Assembly (NCBI RefSeq): GCF_000488275.1
Contig: NZ_KI530762.1
Location: 1,458,971-1,522,970, forward strand
Direction: 5' to 3'
Length of the DNA: 64,000 nt
Source: Acinetobacter brisouii CIP 110357
Lineage (GTDB): Bacteria > Pseudomonadota > Gammaproteobacteria > Pseudomonadales > Moraxellaceae
Shown: positions 19,938 to 27,779 of the stretch, in pieces
How the letters are laid out: every line of letters begins with the position of its first letter
How positions within the stretch are numbered: position 1 is the stretch's first letter
Notes under the pieces: model-generated
Database searches by the model: none
Seen by the model: only the letters and a program-made list of their open reading frames with translations
Told to the model about the DNA's origin: nothing
Made by a program: the position numbers and the translations under genes

Positions 19938-20070
19938 CAAATCTGCAAGAGAAGTATAACACTATCTTACAACTTCAATGAACTTGCTATGTTTCAATTT
20001 GCAATTATTGTATTTACTAACTGTTTCTATGTTGACTAAAAAATGGGGTATTGCAGATGGGTAGAACAAA

Positions 20071-20196
20071 ATGAAAACATGGCTTCACTTCTACATTGAG
20101 CACACGATTAGAAATGGTGAGATTTTTTACAGAGAATCAGGCTGGTCGTTTGGGATGAAAAGCCGTTATGTAGTTTTGAGTGGGGTTTTGAGTTAA
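20071..20196 (+). CDS. 41-aa prophage peptide coupled to the two-TM gene
   Basis: Reads MKTWLHFYIEHTIRNG... and ends VVLSGVLS. Its stop codon overlaps the ATG of the next gene (TAATG), the usual sign of translational coupling, which is the main support. The sequence is amphipathic, with aromatic residues at the start. Function unknown. It is the first gene after the left attachment site, a place where temperate phages carry host-benefit genes. Confidence 0.55.
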   Translation: MKTWLHFYIEHTIRNGEIFYRESGWSFGMKSRYVVLSGVLS

Positions 20197-20912
20197 TGGA
20201 AGTAAGTAATAATATTAAAAGTACTTTCGGTGTTATTTTAGCGCTTACCATTATATTTTTTATTGTTGTATTTATTTGGTACGGTTGTTCAAACACTAAG
20301 GACCAATTAAAAGAAACACTAACCCTTACTATAGGATTTTTTGGTGGACTGGCAACCTTGGGGGCTGCATATATTGCTGCTGCAATGTATAACGATTGGA
20401 GAAATCAACACAATGCTCAAATTAAATACAATTATTTAAAAGACACATTAGAAATTACAAGAGATAATCTTATATTATTTGCACCTATATTAAATCATAT
20501 AATTTTAGCAGGGATGAAATATATAGAAGGTGATGTGGTATCCATTATTGAACTTGATAAAAAAATAATAGATAAAATCTATTCATCTCACAAAAAATCA
20601 CTTCTAATTTTTAGGGAATACAATACTGTTTTTAATGATGATGATAGTTATTTATTATTCTTAAAACTAAGTGTAATAATTGAAAAATCCCTTACATCAT
20701 TAATCTCGATAACAAATATTGATTCAGATTTAGACAAACTTGAAGCAATAACCAAGCAAGCGCAAATTATCGGAGTACCCACAGATGTTAAAAATGGAAT
20801 TGCTATAAGCTTCTACACTCATCAGATGACTACATTAGATTTACTTGGGCAAGTAGAAGTCTATTATCTTGAGCTAGTAAAGCATCTTGCCAAACATGAA
20901 TTAAAAGAATAG
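20196..20912 (+). CDS. two-TM prophage protein of unknown function, 238 aa
   Basis: Two N-terminal membrane helices (about 12-30 and 44-66: VILALTIIFFIVVFIW and LTIGFFGGLATLGAAYIAAA) precede a cytoplasmic helical domain of about 165 residues rich in Ile, Lys and Asp. No catalytic motif is recognised. Base composition is more AT-rich than the structural genes, and the orientation is opposite to the neighbouring lysis genes. With its 41-aa partner and its own terminator it forms an independent cassette at attL. The position and architecture suggest a lysogenic-conversion or superinfection-exclusion factor, but that is inference. Confidence 0.65.
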   Translation: MEVSNNIKSTFGVILALTIIFFIVVFIWYGCSNTKDQLKETLTLTIGFFGGLATLGAAYIAAAMYNDWRNQHNAQIKYNYLKDTLEITRDNLILFAPILNHIILAGMKYIEGDVVSIIELDKKIIDKIYSSHKKSLLIFREYNTVFNDDDSYLLFLKLSVIIEKSLTSLISITNIDSDLDKLEAITKQAQIIGVPTDVKNGIAISFYTHQMTTLDLLGQVEVYYLELVKHLAKHELKE

Positions 20913-20935
20913 CCCTCACCCGAGGGCTTTTTCAT
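20911..20935 (+). terminator. terminator of the attL cassette
   Basis: AGCCCTC-ACCC-GAGGGCT followed by TTTTCATTT, overlapping the stop codon of the two-TM gene and lying between it and the convergent spanin gene. Confidence 0.85.
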
Positions 20936-21234
20936 TTCACCGCATCAACCAATGCTGCATGCTTCGCTTTACAGTCATTGTATTTATCAACCGTGTCCAC
21001 GGACCACAATAAAATAGACTTAGCAGTACCGTCACTCGGAGTTGTCAGGTTTTGGCACTGTGTCATCAAGTTCGCTGGATAGCTTGGTTTGACCAAGACT
21101 GATTGCTTTCCCAAGCTGCTGCATCCCGCTATCGTCAAAACACACATTACGATAAACAGGTCTTTCCACGATCTTTTGCACTGTATCTCTAACCGTTTGG
21201 ATTTTGACTTGTTGAGTTGCTTTGAGTTTTTCAT
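20932..21234 (-). CDS. Rz1-like outer-membrane spanin lipoprotein
   Basis: Roughly 100 residues. After a basic N-terminus (KRSWKD) comes a hydrophobic run and the lipobox LTIAGCSS, so the mature protein is a lipoprotein. Its 5' part lies inside the 3' part of the Rz-like gene in another frame, the classical Rz/Rz1 nested arrangement; the 3' end extends past it by 100 bp. The start is uncertain: ATG 21234 (MKNSKQ) or 21243. o-spanins join the inner-membrane spanin to fuse the membranes at the last step of lysis. Confidence 0.72.
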   Translation of the reverse strand: MKNSKQLNKSKSKRLEIQCKRSWKDLFIVMCVLTIAGCSSLGKQSVLVKPSYPANLMTQCQNLTTPSDGTAKSILLWSVDTVDKYNDCKAKHAALVDAVK

Positions 21235-21475
21235 AGTCTGCACTCGCTTGATTGGCTTTGTCGTTTGCCTGTTTTAATGCTGTTTGTTGTGTTTGCTCGA
21301 TTTTCTGAATTTGGGTTAAGCATTTGGCATCTGCATTTTCAGATTGTGTTTTCCAGTGTGATACACGCCATGTCTGTACGACAAAGCCGATTCCTAAAAT
21401 TAAGATTAGTACCGTAAGTACAATAATGATGAGCTGATAAAACTTGGCCTTTATTTCTTGAATAGCTGTCATCAT
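21032..21475 (-). CDS. Rz-like inner-membrane spanin
   Basis: 147 residues. One N-terminal membrane anchor (IIIVLTVLILILGIGFVV) is followed by a periplasmic coiled coil with many Gln, Lys and Ala residues (KIEQTQQTALKQANDKANQ). It ends with a region containing two cysteines. Its ATG overlaps the stop of the lysozyme gene (21472), and the Rz1-like frame is nested within its end. Together the pair would span the periplasm and disrupt the outer membrane during lysis. Confidence 0.8.
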   Translation of the reverse strand: MMTAIQEIKAKFYQLIIIVLTVLILILGIGFVVQTWRVSHWKTQSENADAKCLTQIQKIEQTQQTALKQANDKANQASADYEKLKATQQVKIQTVRDTVQKIVERPVYRNVCFDDSGMQQLGKAISLGQTKLSSELDDTVPKPDNSE

Positions 21476-21984
21476 GAATTAGCCCCCATGCATTTCTCAT
21501 AGCGATTGAGTTGTCGTGTGTACACTCCATAGCAGTTGTTGCTGCGGATTGAGCAATCACGACCCGCTACAAACTTGTATTTCAGTAAGGACTTGCATGC
21601 CTGCACATAGTCGCCTTTCACCAAATTTGCTTTGATTGATGACTTGTTCCATGCGCCTAAACCATATTGATAGGTCCAATCCAAATACACGTCATATTCA
21701 GCTTGGGATAGCTTCGCGTTTGGAATTGATGCAGCAAACTTCTGAGCATCTTTGTTCACGTAATCAGTTAGATATGCTTTGGCTTGCTGTCGAGTAATCG
21801 CTTTGTCAGTCATCTTGACGCGCTGACCATTCGGATAAATCGTGGTCCCATGTCCAATGGTGGGAACATCACCCTTGGTCGGAATCACTGGCTTTGATGT
21901 GTAACCTTCATAAGTGATGATAGAAGCCAGCAAAGCGCCTGTGATGCCAAGCGCTGCCAGTGGTTTTTTCTTATCCGCCATCAT
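21472..21984 (-). CDS. phage lysozyme (GH24) with N-terminal signal anchor
   Basis: About 170 residues. The N-terminal stretch LAALGITGALLASIITYEG is a weakly hydrophobic, Ala/Gly-rich helix directly abutting the catalytic Glu, as in SAR endolysins such as P21 R. The catalytic triad follows as E...(KG)D...TIGHGTT. C-terminal cysteines (ACKSLL, GRDCSIRSNNCYGVYTRQ) could form disulfides after release. Start set at 21984 (MMADKK) with AAGGGG just upstream. The longer reading from 22014 overlaps the preceding gene. Released from the membrane by the holin or pinholin, it cuts peptidoglycan. Confidence 0.88.
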   Translation of the reverse strand: MMADKKKPLAALGITGALLASIITYEGYTSKPVIPTKGDVPTIGHGTTIYPNGQRVKMTDKAITRQQAKAYLTDYVNKDAQKFAASIPNAKLSQAEYDVYLDWTYQYGLGAWNKSSIKANLVKGDYVQACKSLLKYKFVAGRDCSIRSNNCYGVYTRQLNRYEKCMGANS

Positions 21985-22237
21985 TTTTCCCCTTGCTTCG
22001 AAGATGCACAACAACCCCAGTAATCACAAGACCAAGCCCAATCCATTTGATCAATAAAGGGCTTAGAAATGGAAAATAGTCTGCTGCAGATGTTTGCCAC
22101 CAAATCGTGATTTGAGCGCCATAAGCTAGTTCAATTGACATAAAAAAAGCGCCTAATGCGCTTAATCGAACACTCCAAAGCTTGTGTAGTTGCTTAGTAT
22201 TTCCTAGCCATTGTTTTAAACTATCAATGAGTTTCAT
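21971..22237 (-). CDS. holin-like two-TM protein, 88 aa
   Basis: Contains two hydrophobic segments (about 24-46 and 61-78: LSALGAFFMSIELAYGA, LLIKWIGLGLVITGVVVHL) and a basic C-terminal tail RSKGKNDGG. It lies between another holin-type gene and the lysozyme gene. Its start overlaps the upstream stop and its end overlaps the lysozyme start. The topology and position fit a second holin or an antiholin. Confidence 0.65.
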   Translation of the reverse strand: MKLIDSLKQWLGNTKQLHKLWSVRLSALGAFFMSIELAYGAQITIWWQTSAADYFPFLSPLLIKWIGLGLVITGVVVHLRSKGKNDGG

Positions 22238-22536
22238 TATTTCATCCCAATTTTTTCTTTGATGTATGAGGAAAATTTGATTGTCCCAATGAATCCAATA
22301 AAGCCACTGGCGAAAACACTGATGCCATTGGGTAAGTTAAGCCAAGACAAGATGCCATTAATGCCAAGTGCAAATAGTGCACACATCAAAGCTTCTAACC
22401 AGTCAGATTTTCCATGCATTTGTGCTGTTCGAAATAAAGCCATAAAGAAAGCCACAATCACCCCCACTACGGTTGCCCCATTCTGAGCAATCAGGTCGCT
22501 CAAGTTGGATAAGAAATGCTCCACGATTACCCCCAA
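22237..22536 (-). CDS. lambda-type phage holin
   Basis: 99 residues with three hydrophobic segments: GATVVGVIVAFFMALFRTAQM, WLEALMCALFALGINGILSWL and FASGFIGFIGTIKF. A charged C-terminus (SSYIKEKIGMK) follows. The order and the FIGxIGT motif resemble lambda S-type holins (Phage_holin_3 superfamily). It would time lysis by permeabilising the inner membrane. First gene of the lysis group on the minus strand. Confidence 0.78.
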   Translation of the reverse strand: MGVIVEHFLSNLSDLIAQNGATVVGVIVAFFMALFRTAQMHGKSDWLEALMCALFALGINGILSWLNLPNGISVFASGFIGFIGTIKFSSYIKEKIGMK

Positions 22537-22578
22537 AATAGGAAAAGCCCACTGAATTGGGCAGAAGTCAGTTATTAA

Positions 22579-22812
22579 TTAAAGTCCGCAGATATAGCCG
22601 ATGCATGCGCCAAACAGCGTAGCCAGTGCATCATCTAAATCAGGTGTGTGCTTATTTTTGTGAAAATCGTCGTAAACCTCTTTACCAACACCAATGACCA
22701 GACCAGCGATGAGACCTGCAACAGGGTGGATAAAATGGAAAGCCATATAAACAAACAGGCCAACAATGAAGTGAAGCAATTTGTCTTGCGGGATTTTTAG
22801 CAAGAGATTCAT
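22579..22812 (-). CDS. small membrane protein of the lysis region, 77 aa
   Basis: Starts MNLLLKIPQDKLLHFIVG with AGGAG seven bases upstream at 22812. A longer frame from 22935 overlaps the tail gene and lacks support. DKLLHFIVGLF and two membrane helices with Gly-rich ends, followed by DLDDALATLFGACIGY, resemble the YfiM/DUF2279-like group of small membrane proteins. It lies downstream of a terminator and upstream of the holin. Function not established. Confidence 0.6.
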   Translation of the reverse strand: MNLLLKIPQDKLLHFIVGLFVYMAFHFIHPVAGLIAGLVIGVGKEVYDDFHKNKHTPDLDDALATLFGACIGYICGL

Positions 22813-22832
22813 AACAACTCCTGAATTTTTGG

Positions 22833-22858
22833 CAATAAAAAAGCCCCTACTCGGGGCT
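22833..22858 (-). terminator. terminator between tail and lysis genes
   Basis: On the minus strand AGCCCC-GAGTA-GGGGCT runs into TTTTTTATT. It may separate late structural from lysis transcription unless antiterminated by Q. Confidence 0.85.
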
Positions 22859-22873
22859 GGAAGGTGCTGTTTT

Positions 22874-23221
22874 TTATAGTGGGTAGGACGGCCAAACAAT
22901 GTTGCTTGGGAATCCTGATTGTGTTGGAACATCACGCAAAGCCTGACGATATGTCAGCAATGCTTTGTATTGATCAGTAGTCAGTGTTGTGGGTTCAGCA
23001 ATTTCGATTTGATCATGATGACGCTGAACGAGCCATTGTGTATCGCTAAGCAGCTGGTCTCGTTTATTACGCGCTTGGGTAGATAACTGATCAGTTGTTG
23101 GTTGTGGATTAATATGCGCTTCAACTTCTTGATCCGTCATTTTGACCATTTCTGAAGTGACTAAATCAAGCTGGTCGTCATCAAAAGCAAAAACTTCATT
23201 ATTTAATTTGTAGTGATTCAT
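22874..23221 (-). CDS. tail-spike-associated/assembly-chaperone-like protein, 115 aa
   Basis: Starts at 23221 (MNHYKLNNEVFAFDDDQ), its ATG overlapping the TAA of the spike gene (TAATG). The first 30 residues look like the short phage motif that begins with a residue-strand pattern VFAFDDDQ. The C-terminal half, with LLSDTQWLVQRH, YRQALRDVP and FPSNIVWPSYP, is that of phage tail-fibre assembly/chaperone proteins (XkdW-like). Its pairing with the spike gene supports this role. Confidence 0.72.
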   Translation of the reverse strand: MNHYKLNNEVFAFDDDQLDLVTSEMVKMTDQEVEAHINPQPTTDQLSTQARNKRDQLLSDTQWLVQRHHDQIEIAEPTTLTTDQYKALLTYRQALRDVPTQSGFPSNIVWPSYPL

Positions 23222-24057
23222 TAACGTAACTCCCACCATGAAGCAAGCGCCCCACTGGCTGAATATGTCCCACCTGGAGGAATTATTAGGGTAACAGTTG
23301 CAGTAACACCAGATGAATATCCTGAAAAACTTTGAATTGAGTTCCCGTTTATAGTGCCAGACTGTGCAGTACCAGATGAATTATACCCAGTCACACAAGC
23401 GATAATAGTTTTGGAGGTGCTATTTGTATAAGTGGTATTTAGCGCTCTACTTGACGTCATATTTTGCCAAGTTTGACCAATTCCGAATAATTTATCATAT
23501 AAGACCTTTCCTTGAGCTGCCGTTAATGCGGAATCAGTTGCCGTACTTGTAAGCGTGTTAATAAGCTTTACAATGCCTGCCGCTAAATCCGTAGCAACCC
23601 CAAAGGGAAGCACATTAATATCAAGTTGAGCATTTACATCTAATCCAGGGACACCCCCTGCTACATTTTTTTTAGCCTCAATTGCTTGGTCAACATAGGT
23701 ATCAATATTTTGCTTAACCAGTGCTAATTCATTTAACCCATCATTGACTTGCTGAATGAAATTTTCGAATTCAGTGACATTGACACCACGGGAAATTGCA
23801 TTTACATCAGCTATAAGCGCATCATTTTTGTCTTTTACAACAATTCGATATGCACCATCTCCTAAATAGATATTTGCGCGCCCCGCGTCATCAAGAACGA
23901 TAGGATTCAAATTTTGTGTACTGGTAGGATCTGATCCTGTATACGTTACCTTTGGATTTGTTGTGCCAGATTCGTATGTGTAGACTTTACCACCTACGAT
24001 TGGCACTCCAAGATGATCGATAAATTGCGTTGTGACATTTGTTAAAAGCGAATACAT
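23221..24057 (-). CDS. short tail spike/fibre with P22-type head-binding domain
   Basis: 278 residues. The first 110 residues (TTQFIDHLGVPIVGGKVYTYESGT, DDAGRANIYLGDGAYRIVVKD) match the head/tail-binding domain of P22-like tail spikes. A coiled-coil linker follows (FENFIQQVNDGLNELALVKQ), then a Ser/Thr/Gly-rich C-terminal beta domain ending GALASWWELR. There is no room for a beta-helix depolymerase. It is therefore more likely a receptor-binding fibre tip than an enzyme, unless the protein partners with another spike. Confidence 0.78.
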   Translation of the reverse strand: MYSLLTNVTTQFIDHLGVPIVGGKVYTYESGTTNPKVTYTGSDPTSTQNLNPIVLDDAGRANIYLGDGAYRIVVKDKNDALIADVNAISRGVNVTEFENFIQQVNDGLNELALVKQNIDTYVDQAIEAKKNVAGGVPGLDVNAQLDINVLPFGVATDLAAGIVKLINTLTSTATDSALTAAQGKVLYDKLFGIGQTWQNMTSSRALNTTYTNSTSKTIIACVTGYNSSGTAQSGTINGNSIQSFSGYSSGVTATVTLIIPPGGTYSASGALASWWELR

Positions 24058-24065
24058 ATTTTCAC

Positions 24066-26318
24066 CTATTGTGTGGCAGCATTAGCACCACTTAAAAGCC
24101 CTGCTTTACGTAATTGGTCGATAAGGGATTGGTTTAAGTCGCCAATTTGTAAATCATTGCCCGCAATGCTAGGTTTTAGGGTTTTATTAACTTCGCGCGA
24201 CTTAATAATGTCGTTTACAGGACTGGCAAGGATACGCACACCCGGTAAATTTAGACGACCAATCAAAAAGTTTGCTAAAGCTGATCCAGTATTTGAGTTG
24301 TTCACATAGGAGTGCGGCGGCTGTGATACAAGGAAATGCCCTGCCATCCCAATGTCTCTAAGTCGGGAAACTTCTTTTGGGTCAAACATAGTTTCAAGTC
24401 GTCGATCACCGATCTTATCCAGTGCTCGCTTCATCCCTGCTGGGCTAAATTGACCATTAGAATTAATTGCTTGGTTTGAGATGTACTCAATGACTTGTTG
24501 CTTAATGTCATTCACTGATTGAGGATTTACATCATTCAACAAATTGACAGTTTTGCTTAGTTCAGACACATTTCCATTTAAAACATGTTTCTGAAAGAGC
24601 TTGTCAGGCTCAACACCGTTTTGAGCATCTTTCAGCAAAGGCATGTTCTCAATAGATTGCACGTTATCCTTAAATGCCTGTCGAGCTGAACTATATAATC
24701 GTGCAGCATCGTTATTGCCTTGACTCAACAAGTTTTGCATAGCTTCATTTTGACGAGTATTAAGTGCATCGCGCACCAAACCAATCGCATAAGTCGAGCT
24801 AGACGGCTGTCCATTTTGCAAAGATGCCTTATATTCGCGATTCAAAATCTTGATCAATTCTTCAGATTTACCAAGTGTGAATTTATCTGAGTTATTCGAT
24901 ACATCTTTTAAAATCTTATGAATACTTGGCGGTAAACTAGACATTGCATAATTTTTATCAAGAGCAGTGATTGCATCATTGGTGAATCCAGCGCCATCCA
25001 GAACGACATTATTTCCGTTCGCTTGTCGCGCCTGATCATACAGACTTTGATAATTAGCTTTATTCGAGGCTAGTTTTGAGTTTGCAGTATCTAGTGCGCC
25101 TTGCATTGCACCATACTGATCTATAGATGTACCACCTGTTTTGCTTGCAGCATCATCTAGTAGACCTTTTAACTGCACATTATCTTGATTAAATTTATTG
25201 CGAAGTGGATCTCCTGCACCTTGAATTTTTGCAAGTTCAGCTTCTTTTTGCCACTGTTGTGAGCTGCGAGTGACTTGACTTTGTGTTCCTTTTAAACCAA
25301 GTTTTCCAAATAATGCCTGTCTTGCTACAGCATCTGGATTAAGATCTTTTCCTGATTTTGTGGCTGCAACAGCATTCTTCCGAAGTCCATCTACAACATC
25401 ACTAGATAAATCAGAAAGGCTTACGCCATTCTTGTTTAATGCTTCTTCTAGCTTTTGGTCGATATTTGCAATGTTCGCTGCAGTTGTATTGTATTTTGCT
25501 GCTGCCTTTGTAATACCTTGCCCAATTTTTTCACCAACCACCGCCCCAGCTGCTCCACCTACTGCTCCTGCGCCAACATTTGATAGGCGTTGATCTGAAT
25601 TTTCTGCGAACTGCGCTCCCCCAATTGCACTACCTAATAATGCATTTTGACCTAAGACTTTTGCGCCTGCAGTTGATAGAATTTTTGCACCTTGATATCC
25701 ACGTGCGAAAACTGCTGCTGGAGCAGTGGCAGCCATTTCACCTAAGAACTCGCCATAATTCGTTCCTGCGCCACTTTCAGTACGTGCTTTTTCATACGCT
25801 TTGTACTCATCAGCTTTTTGCTTCGTGTATTTCTGGTATTCATTGGTATCAAAATGAGTGCCAAAATAATCATTAAGTGGCTTTTGAATTTTATCACCCA
25901 GCCAATGAGCACCTTGTATAGCACCACTAAACACCTTATCCATACCTGCGCCAACATCGGCAAGAAAAGACGGCTGTTCAGGTTTTGCAGGGGTATCCTG
26001 CTGTTTACTTTGGTTACCTCGAGACGCGTTAATAACAATTGGATGGCGCTCTGGAAGAACCTCTGGTGAATCTTGTTCAGCACCATCAACAACTACATCA
26101 CCGTAACCATCGGATGCGAGATGCTGACCTTGACTATTTCCGACTTTTAGACCTAATTGACCCGCAATTTGCTCATCTGTAAAGCCTTCTTTTTTAGCCA
26201 TGGTGATGCGTTTTTGAAAGCTCGCGTCATTCGAAAGCGTTGAATAGATATCGCTATCTGAATATCCAGCCTGCTTTGCTTGAGAGATGCGTTGAGAAAT
26301 ATCTGCTTGATCTGCCAT
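24066..26318 (-). CDS. virion DNA ejection (injection) protein, 750 aa
   Basis: Large protein encoded in the slot of P22 gp16. The N-terminus has two copies of a short motif (ISQAKQAGYSDSDIYSTL and ITMAKKEGFTDEQIAGQL). The middle contains Ala/Gly-rich segments of membrane-inserting character (GSAIGGAQFAE..., VGAGAVGGAAGAVVGEKIG). The C-terminus is helical. Such proteins leave the capsid with the genome and form a conduit through the cell envelope. No enzymatic domain is seen. Ten bases separate it from the lysozyme-type ejection gene upstream. Confidence 0.75.
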   Translation of the reverse strand: MADQADISQRISQAKQAGYSDSDIYSTLSNDASFQKRITMAKKEGFTDEQIAGQLGLKVGNSQGQHLASDGYGDVVVDGAEQDSPEVLPERHPIVINASRGNQSKQQDTPAKPEQPSFLADVGAGMDKVFSGAIQGAHWLGDKIQKPLNDYFGTHFDTNEYQKYTKQKADEYKAYEKARTESGAGTNYGEFLGEMAATAPAAVFARGYQGAKILSTAGAKVLGQNALLGSAIGGAQFAENSDQRLSNVGAGAVGGAAGAVVGEKIGQGITKAAAKYNTTAANIANIDQKLEEALNKNGVSLSDLSSDVVDGLRKNAVAATKSGKDLNPDAVARQALFGKLGLKGTQSQVTRSSQQWQKEAELAKIQGAGDPLRNKFNQDNVQLKGLLDDAASKTGGTSIDQYGAMQGALDTANSKLASNKANYQSLYDQARQANGNNVVLDGAGFTNDAITALDKNYAMSSLPPSIHKILKDVSNNSDKFTLGKSEELIKILNREYKASLQNGQPSSSTYAIGLVRDALNTRQNEAMQNLLSQGNNDAARLYSSARQAFKDNVQSIENMPLLKDAQNGVEPDKLFQKHVLNGNVSELSKTVNLLNDVNPQSVNDIKQQVIEYISNQAINSNGQFSPAGMKRALDKIGDRRLETMFDPKEVSRLRDIGMAGHFLVSQPPHSYVNNSNTGSALANFLIGRLNLPGVRILASPVNDIIKSREVNKTLKPSIAGNDLQIGDLNQSLIDQLRKAGLLSGANAATQ

Positions 26319-26328
26319 GTTTTAGCCC

Positions 26329-27102
26329 TTATGACTGTGCGAGCATGCTATTTGGTACAAACTCAGGTTGAAATTGATTATTTTGTTCCACAGGATTCTG
26401 TTGCAAATTGGCTTGTTGCTGCGCAACAGGTTCTTGTAGGGGCATATCTTGATGTTCTTTAGCCAATAGCTCGGTTGGTACAAGCTCGGGTTGATACTCT
26501 TTTGGCTGCGGATCATCTTGAACAAACTCAGGCTGATAGCTTTGTGCCATCGCGTCTTTCGGAACAAATTCAGGCTGGTATTGCTCTTGGCTTTTCGTCA
26601 TCATGCCCTTTGGAACAAACTCTGGACTAAATCCATCACCAACATTCTGACCAAGATGGCTATTCACAAAATCCCATGAGCGCTTTCCTTGGTCATATGG
26701 GCTTGTAGGTAGAGAAGCCCATTCTTTTCCAAGTTTCTGGATTGCAGACTTGTAGTTTCCATTCATAACGTCATTTAACGCACCACGCCCTGCAATTAGA
26801 GCAATTGCTCCAAGATCTTGTGCTTTAGGGGAAAAATCACGAAAGCCATACTGTTTGGCGATGTTATTCCATGTGCTGTTTAGAAACTGATAGCGACCTG
26901 CAGCAGTTGTATAGTTCGTTGTGCCATCTGTTTGCTTGAATTCTTTTTTTATATTTGGGTGCGCTGACAAATTAGAAAACTGTTGATTGCCGAATAATGT
27001 GTTGTATCCGTATTTTGAGCCTTCGCTAGCGGCAATCAGGTCTAACATCTTTCTAACATTTGGATTTGCATATGCTTGCTGGAGTTGTGCGAGTGTTGCC
27101 AT
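26329..27102 (-). CDS. virion-associated lytic transglycosylase with PEFVP repeats
   Basis: 257 residues. The first 140 resemble the lambda R-type transglycosylase (GH104): NVRKMLDLIAASEGSKYG, a HPN-x-K loop, TTAAGRYQFLNSTWNNIAK, FSPKAQDLGAIALI and KLGKEWASLP. The Glu in ASEG is the catalytic acid. The C-terminal 100 residues contain five copies of a (S/Q)PEFVP-like unit (SPEFVPKG, QPEFVPKD, QPEFVQDD, QPELVPTE, QPEFVPNS) separated by Gln-rich linkers. It sits among ejection genes, not with the lysis genes. It probably travels in the virion to open peptidoglycan during DNA entry; the repeats may bind a partner ejection protein. Confidence 0.8.
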   Translation of the reverse strand: MATLAQLQQAYANPNVRKMLDLIAASEGSKYGYNTLFGNQQFSNLSAHPNIKKEFKQTDGTTNYTTAAGRYQFLNSTWNNIAKQYGFRDFSPKAQDLGAIALIAGRGALNDVMNGNYKSAIQKLGKEWASLPTSPYDQGKRSWDFVNSHLGQNVGDGFSPEFVPKGMMTKSQEQYQPEFVPKDAMAQSYQPEFVQDDPQPKEYQPELVPTELLAKEHQDMPLQEPVAQQQANLQQNPVEQNNQFQPEFVPNSMLAQS

Positions 27103-27114
27103 ATTTTCACCTGA

Positions 27115-27141
27115 TAATAAAAAACCACCCGAAGGTGGTTT
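27115..27141 (-). terminator. terminator after the moron genes
   Basis: On the minus strand AACCACC-TTCG-GGTGGTT is followed by TTTTATTAT. It closes the lipoprotein/membrane-protein pair before the transglycosylase gene. Confidence 0.88.
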
Positions 27142-27352
27142 ATATTAAATTTAGTAATTTTTTGGGGTTTATAACCCCGAGTGTAATAAACGTAACAGCA
27201 AATAACATGCAAAATAATCCTAAAACAGACCCAAAAACACTTGCTACTTCCGATGATGTACCTGTAAATACCGAATATAAAAAAGTAAATCCACCACCAC
27301 AAATAACTAAAACCCAACACACGATTAGAAATCTGACATAAATTTTTTTCAT
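27140..27352 (-). CDS. small two-TM protein, 70 aa (moron)
   Basis: Starts at 27352 (MKKIYVRFLIVCWVLVICGG), one base after the stop of the lipoprotein gene. It has two hydrophobic helices (5-24 and about 36-58) and a short tail INPKKLLNLI. Not recognised. Partner of the lipoprotein gene in a cassette bracketed by hairpins and different in composition from the surrounding virion genes. Confidence 0.55.
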   Translation of the reverse strand: MKKIYVRFLIVCWVLVICGGGFTFLYSVFTGTSSEVASVFGSVLGLFCMLFAVTFITLGVINPKKLLNLI

Positions 27353-27353
27353 T

Positions 27354-27779
27354 TTATTTTCCAACGAGTTGATCAACCAGAGGGTTTATTTTGGACTCAT
27401 TACTTTTGTATTTTGTTGGGTTTAGCAAACCACCCGCATGCAATTTGTATTCAGCATCAGCTATTTTGCTATCTCTTTTATAAAGTCTAAGCTCCGCTTG
27501 AGTGAGTACCATTGAAAAATCCCATTTTTGGTATGCAACATACTTTATTGAATACTCACAATACGGCGGCTTATTTCCTTTGGTATATGTTTCTGTAGAT
27601 ATTCCATTATCTTCTAAGCGATTAATAACAATATCCTCAAATCCATTTACAACGACTCTAGGATTATGCTCAATACAAATTTTTTGTATTTTCTCATTTG
27701 CATTTAGATTCAAAGGATTAACTTGTGTTGTTGCACAACCTGACAGTACCAAGGCAGTTAAAATTATTAATTTTTTCAT
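27354..27779 (-). CDS. Sbal_3080-type lipoprotein (moron)
   Basis: 141 residues. Signal peptide MKKLIILTALVLSGCATT with lipobox LSGC, so exported and lipidated. The mature part contains QKICIEHNPRVVV, EYSIKYVAYQKWDFSMVL and a C-terminal GLLNPTKYKS...INPLVDQLVGK, which I recognise as the Sbal_3080 lipoprotein family (function unknown). A lipoprotein gene among ejection genes is typical of a lysogenic-conversion moron, e.g. for superinfection exclusion or surface change. Its ribosome binding site (GAGGGA) is buried in a hairpin. Confidence 0.75.
   Translation of the reverse strand: MKKLIILTALVLSGCATTQVNPLNLNANEKIQKICIEHNPRVVVNGFEDIVINRLEDNGISTETYTKGNKPPYCEYSIKYVAYQKWDFSMVLTQAELRLYKRDSKIADAEYKLHAGGLLNPTKYKSNESKINPLVDQLVGK

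Noticed and set aside
25360..26092. Frames opposite the 750-aa ejection gene
   Set aside because: No start signals and no domain pattern; mirror of an Ala/Gly-rich gene.
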